From: JAAZMU01 sp964547725
GTDB taxonomy: Bacteria > Patescibacteriota > Minisyncoccia > Minisyncoccales > Minisyncoccaceae
Assembly (NCBI GenBank): GCA_964547725.1
Contig: CAZJOO010000012.1
Span: forward strand, 1-16,358
DNA: 16,358 nucleotides
Reading direction: 5' to 3'
Shown here: piece after piece, positions 13,974 through 16,358 of the stretch
Layout: the number at the start of each line of letters is the position of its first letter
How positions within the stretch are numbered: the first letter of the stretch is position 1
Program-made: the position numbers and the translations under genes
The notes under the pieces: model-generated
Told to the model about the DNA's origin: nothing
The model's database searches: none
Seen by the model: only the letters and a program-made list of their open reading frames with translations

Positions 13974-14609
13974 ATGGATTTACCAGAAGACTACAAAAAG
14001 GGGTATAAGGATTTTTTAGGGAATAGAATAGACCTTTCGCTTAGACCTTTAATTCCTAGAGAAGAAACAGAGCATTGGGTTTCTTTACTATTAAAAGAAA
14101 TTAAAAAAGGTTCAAAGTGTTTGGACTTGTTCTCTGGCTCAGGATGTATAGGCGTTTCTGTTCTTAAGAGTATAGAGAATTCGTATTGTGATTTTGGAGA
14201 CATCGAAGAAAATTTTTTAAAACAAATAAAGATTAATTTAAAAAATATTAAAGAGGATAGATATAAAGTAATTAAAACAGATATCTTTTCTAATATTTCA
14301 AAATCCTATGATTATATCTTAGCCAATCCTCCATACGTAGCAGAAAGAAGAAGGAACGAGGTTGGTGAGGATGTTATGGAACACGAGCCTCACATTGCCT
14401 TATTCTCAGGTGATGATGGTTTAGATATAATCAGAGTATTAATTAATCAAGGTTTTGAATTTTTAAATAAAGGGGGGCTTCTTGTTATAGAACACGATGA
14501 GTCACAAAAAGAAGCTATTGAAAAACTGATTTTACAAAACAAATATTCTAAATATGAATTTTGCAAGGATCAGTTTAATAAGTATAGATTTGTAAAAATA
14601 TATAAATAA
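13974..14609 (+). CDS. prmC: Short PrmC/HemK-type N5-glutamine methyltransferase
   Basis: An S-adenosylmethionine methyltransferase of the PrmC family, which methylates the GGQ glutamine of peptide release factors. The SAM loop is DLFSGSGCIG (51-60), an acidic strand end follows (GDIEEN), and the catalytic NPPY is at 118-121 followed by VAERR. The PrmC-specific segment before the Rossmann fold, RPLIPREETEHWV (24-36), and the later EHEPHIALFSGDDGLDIIR (about 135-153) favour PrmC over other NPPY enzymes. At 211 residues it is about 70 shorter than E. coli PrmC, lacking most of the N-terminal release-factor-binding helical domain. An in-frame TGA at 13962-13964 rules out a longer start. It begins 1 nt after the PAP2 stop. 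Confidence 0.85.
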   Translation: MDLPEDYKKGYKDFLGNRIDLSLRPLIPREETEHWVSLLLKEIKKGSKCLDLFSGSGCIGVSVLKSIENSYCDFGDIEENFLKQIKINLKNIKEDRYKVIKTDIFSNISKSYDYILANPPYVAERRRNEVGEDVMEHEPHIALFSGDDGLDIIRVLINQGFEFLNKGGLLVIEHDESQKEAIEKLILQNKYSKYEFCKDQFNKYRFVKIYK

Positions 14610-14610
14610 A

Positions 14611-15351
14611 ATGATAGAGTATATTATCTTAGGAATATTACAAGGAGTATTAGAATGGATTCCAGTTTCCTCAGAGGGAATAGTGGTTCTTTTTTCTAAT
14701 TATTTCATAAAGGATTTGAACGCCATTGATGTTTCTATTTTTCTTCACATGGGAACATTTTTAGCCGTTATGATTTATTTTTATAAAGATTGGATAGAGA
14801 TACTATCTTTTAAAAAAATAGAGTTGTTTAAGTTTATTTTTATAGTTACAGCTATTTCTGGCGCTTTAGGTTTTTTACTCTATAATGTTTCTAAAGAAAT
14901 TGTTATGGGTGGAGGGTTATTATTTTTGATGGGATTAGGACTTCTTCTAACTTCATATTTTCAAAAAAAGAAAATTGATTTTAATATAAATAAAAAATAC
15001 TCTCCTTGGATTGTTGGACTGCTTCAAGGTTTTTCTGCTATTCCAGGAGTTTCTAGATCTGGTTCTACTATTTTCGGATTATCTTTATTCGAGAAAGACA
15101 CAGTTCAGATTTTAAAGGTTTCTTATTTATTATCAGCGCCACTTGTTTTCTGTTCATCTGCTTATTTATACTTGAAGGACCCAGCTATTATTAATAATGA
15201 ATCTTTATTAGCGTTATTGTTTTCTTTTATTTTCGGAGTCATAACTTTAAGGTTTTTATTAAAGCTTGTACAAAAAATTAACTTTTCTTCTTTCACTTTT
15301 ATCTTTGGAATACTTTGTATTTTAAGTGGAATTGCTACTTACTTTATATGA
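14611..15351 (+). CDS. uppP: Undecaprenyl-diphosphate phosphatase (UppP/BacA family), variant active site
   Basis: UppP recycles undecaprenyl diphosphate to the monophosphate carrier used for peptidoglycan and other surface polymers. It is a polytopic membrane protein of 246 residues, shorter than the usual 265-280. Motif 1 is LQGVLEWIPVSSEG (10-23) and motif 2 is GFSAIPGVSRSGSTI (140-154, with R149). LHMGTFLAVMIYF (45-57) is also family-typical. Compared with E. coli (E17, E21, H30, R174 from memory), Q11 replaces the first Glu, E15 and R149 are kept, and the His is replaced by I24, while a Glu (E22) stands two residues before it. The start follows prmC by 1 nt, and its end overlaps the AlkD gene by 4 nt (ATGA). 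Confidence 0.9.
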   Translation: MIEYIILGILQGVLEWIPVSSEGIVVLFSNYFIKDLNAIDVSIFLHMGTFLAVMIYFYKDWIEILSFKKIELFKFIFIVTAISGALGFLLYNVSKEIVMGGGLLFLMGLGLLLTSYFQKKKIDFNINKKYSPWIVGLLQGFSAIPGVSRSGSTIFGLSLFEKDTVQILKVSYLLSAPLVFCSSAYLYLKDPAIINNESLLALLFSFIFGVITLRFLLKLVQKINFSSFTFIFGILCILSGIATYFI

Positions 15352-16037
15352 TTAAAGATGAGTTGAAAAAGCTAGAGAATAAAAAGCAAGCTCAGGTCTT
15401 ATCCTATTTCTTTAAAACAGGGAAAGGGCAATACGGAGAAGGTGATATCTTTTTGGGAGTTAAAGTTCCTCAATCAAGAATGGTTGCTAAAAACAATTTG
15501 AACGCTTCTTTTAAAGAGTTGCAAGATCTTTTAAATAGTGGAATCCACGAATGCAGATTGACTGCTCTTTTAATATTAGTTGAAAACTTTAAAAAAGAAG
15601 AAGATGAAGAAATTGTTAAATTTTATTTAAAAAATTTAAAGAATATTAATAATTGGGACCTAGTAGATTTGTCTTGTCCGAATATTCTTGGAAAATATTT
15701 ATTAAATAGAGATAGAAAAATATTATATGATTTGTCTTGCTCTGAAAATTTATGGGAGAAAAGAATTTCTATTGTTTCTACTTATTTTTTTATCAAGAAT
15801 AATGATTTCAAAGACACGATGAAGATTTCTAAAATTCTTTTGAAGGATAAACACGACTTGATACATAAGGCGGTTGGTTGGATGCTCAGAGAAGTAGGAA
15901 AAAGAGACGAAAAACTTTTAATTGCTTTTTTAGAAAAAGAATATTATAATATTCCTAGGACCACATTGAGATACGCTATAGAAAGATTAGAAGAACCAAA
16001 AAGAAAATATTTTTTAAATAAAAAAAATGAAAAGTAA
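15348..16037 (+). CDS. AlkD-like DNA alkylation repair glycosylase (HEAT-repeat fold)
   Basis: An AlkC/AlkD-type DNA glycosylase that removes bulky cationic alkylated bases such as 7-methylguanine and 3-methyladenine. The N-terminus, FFKTGKGQYGEGDIFLGVKVPQSR, is the family signature (21-44). Catalytic residues correspond to W103 and D107 in NNWDLVD (AlkD W109/D113) and W178 in HKAVGWMLREVGKRD (AlkD W187). Predicted helices repeat along the chain as HEAT-like pairs. Length is 229 from ATG 15348, which overlaps the uppP TGA as ATGA; an earlier in-frame TTG at 15315 would only extend into uppP and is rejected. Its last 11 nt overlap the prepilin gene. Family-4 UDG in the same operon is a second base-excision enzyme. 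Confidence 0.94.
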   Translation: MIKDELKKLENKKQAQVLSYFFKTGKGQYGEGDIFLGVKVPQSRMVAKNNLNASFKELQDLLNSGIHECRLTALLILVENFKKEEDEEIVKFYLKNLKNINNWDLVDLSCPNILGKYLLNRDRKILYDLSCSENLWEKRISIVSTYFFIKNNDFKDTMKISKILLKDKHDLIHKAVGWMLREVGKRDEKLLIAFLEKEYYNIPRTTLRYAIERLEEPKRKYFLNKKNEK

Positions 16038-16358
16038 ATCATTTACATTAATTGAATTATTGGTAGTTATTGTAATTATTGGTATTTTAGCTGGAGTTAT
16101 TATCGTTTCTGTATCTTCTTCTATTTCAAAAGCTAATTTTGCCAAAGCTCAGTCTTTCTCAAACACTGTTCAGAATGAACTTCTAGGAGACTTAGTTTCT
16201 GAGTGGACTTTTAATTCTCCAGCAGTTTCTGGAAAAACAGAAGATTCTTGGGGCAATAACGACGGAACCCTTGTGGGTGCCAATGGTCTTCCTCAATTAC
16301 AAACAAAAGAAAATTGTGTTTATGGTACTTGTTATTTGTTTGATGGGGTAGATGATTA
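16027..16358 (+). CDS. Type IV prepilin-like protein with LamG-like region (3' end missing)
   Basis: ATG 16027 starts a prepilin leader: short positive MKSKS, then FTLIELLVVIVIIGILAG, with the conserved Glu at +5 of the mature form. The residue before the cleavage site is Ser rather than Gly. The hydrophobic N-terminal helix would anchor the subunit in a pilus or pseudopilus. After about residue 50 the sequence LVSEWTFN, DSWGNNDGTLVG and CYLFDGVDD resembles the opening of a concanavalin/LamG-type lectin domain, an arrangement frequent in CPR secreted pilin-like proteins. The frame is open at the window edge (110 codons visible). It overlaps AlkD by 11 nt, and no separate promoter or Shine-Dalgarno is seen. 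Confidence 0.85.
   Translation, partial: MKSKSFTLIELLVVIVIIGILAGVIIVSVSSSISKANFAKAQSFSNTVQNELLGDLVSEWTFNSPAVSGKTEDSWGNNDGTLVGANGLPQLQTKENCVYGTCYLFDGVDD

Noticed and set aside
15315..15347. TTG start for the AlkD gene
   Set aside because: It would add 11 residues without family similarity and extend further into uppP; ATG 15348 in an ATGA overlap fits relatives.
1085..16037. Alternative genetic code (UGA = Gly)
   Set aside because: TGA ends several genes at sensible positions (for example 4777-4779, 7094-7096 and the ATGA overlaps), and no in-frame TGA interrupts any conserved domain.
1..16358. CRISPR arrays, tRNA or rRNA genes, insertion sequences
   Set aside because: No spaced direct repeats, no cloverleaf-like segments in the gaps, and no transposase or integrase motif were seen; nearly all sequence is occupied by recognised genes.

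Overview
The window looks like the chromosome of an ultra-small, AT-rich bacterium of the Candidate Phyla Radiation (Patescibacteria, Parcubacteria-like). This is an inference from several features: about 30% GC by eye, arginine written almost only as AGA/AGG, genes packed with gaps of 0-10 nt or small overlaps, no Shine-Dalgarno sequence at any start, and families common in that group (DUF5652, the short PrmC, the thioredoxin-DsbD-like fusion, a prepilin joined to a LamG-like region). TGA is used as a true stop and tryptophan is TGG, so the standard bacterial code applies and the UGA-glycine code of Gracilibacteria/SR1 is excluded. There are no tRNA, rRNA, CRISPR or insertion-sequence genes.

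Layout. (1) 1-901: a left edge where an unrelated open frame (3-251) meets the C-terminal part of an ATP-grasp ligase (203-901) that has lost its N-terminal half. (2) 902-1084: the only sizeable gap, with two tandem terminator hairpins, a large imperfect inverted repeat and a promoter that would start transcription at or next to the tyrS ATG. (3) 1085-4779: a tight run of tyrS, a surface-anchored cohesin/Ig-like protein, a MazG-like NTP pyrophosphatase and an ATP-cone/PD-(D/E)xK nuclease fusion. (4) 4831-7963: ychF, an HI0933-type flavoprotein and a patatin-like lipase. (5) 7958-9088 on the minus strand: a membrane-anchored NagZ-like glycosidase, convergent with the lipase (they share the palindrome TTATAA as both stop codons) and divergent from region 6 through overlapping -10 boxes. 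(6) 9151-16358: thirteen plus-strand genes that read as one long operon with an additional internal promoter: a PsbP/Mog1-like membrane protein, a tRNA-binding OB-fold protein, SIMPL, FKBP, a thioredoxin-DsbD-like fusion, family-4 UDG, DUF5652, DUF167, divergent PAP2, short PrmC, UppP, AlkD, and a prepilin cut by the window edge.

How the genes work together. Most are housekeeping: translation (tyrS, ychF, prmC, tRNA-binding protein), base repair and nucleotide hygiene (UDG, AlkD, MazG, ATP-cone nuclease) and envelope work (NagZ, UppP, PAP2, patatin, SIMPL, FKBP, thiol-redox fusion, surface protein, pilin). The SIMPL-FKBP-redox trio looks like a small outside-the-membrane protein-folding unit. 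I do not see a clear new defence or mobile system. The items most worth a second look are the ATP-cone nuclease beside MazG, the UppP with substituted active-site residues, the second CxxC in the redox fusion, the hairpin before tyrS, and the complete lack of Shine-Dalgarno sequences together with near-leaderless promoters.
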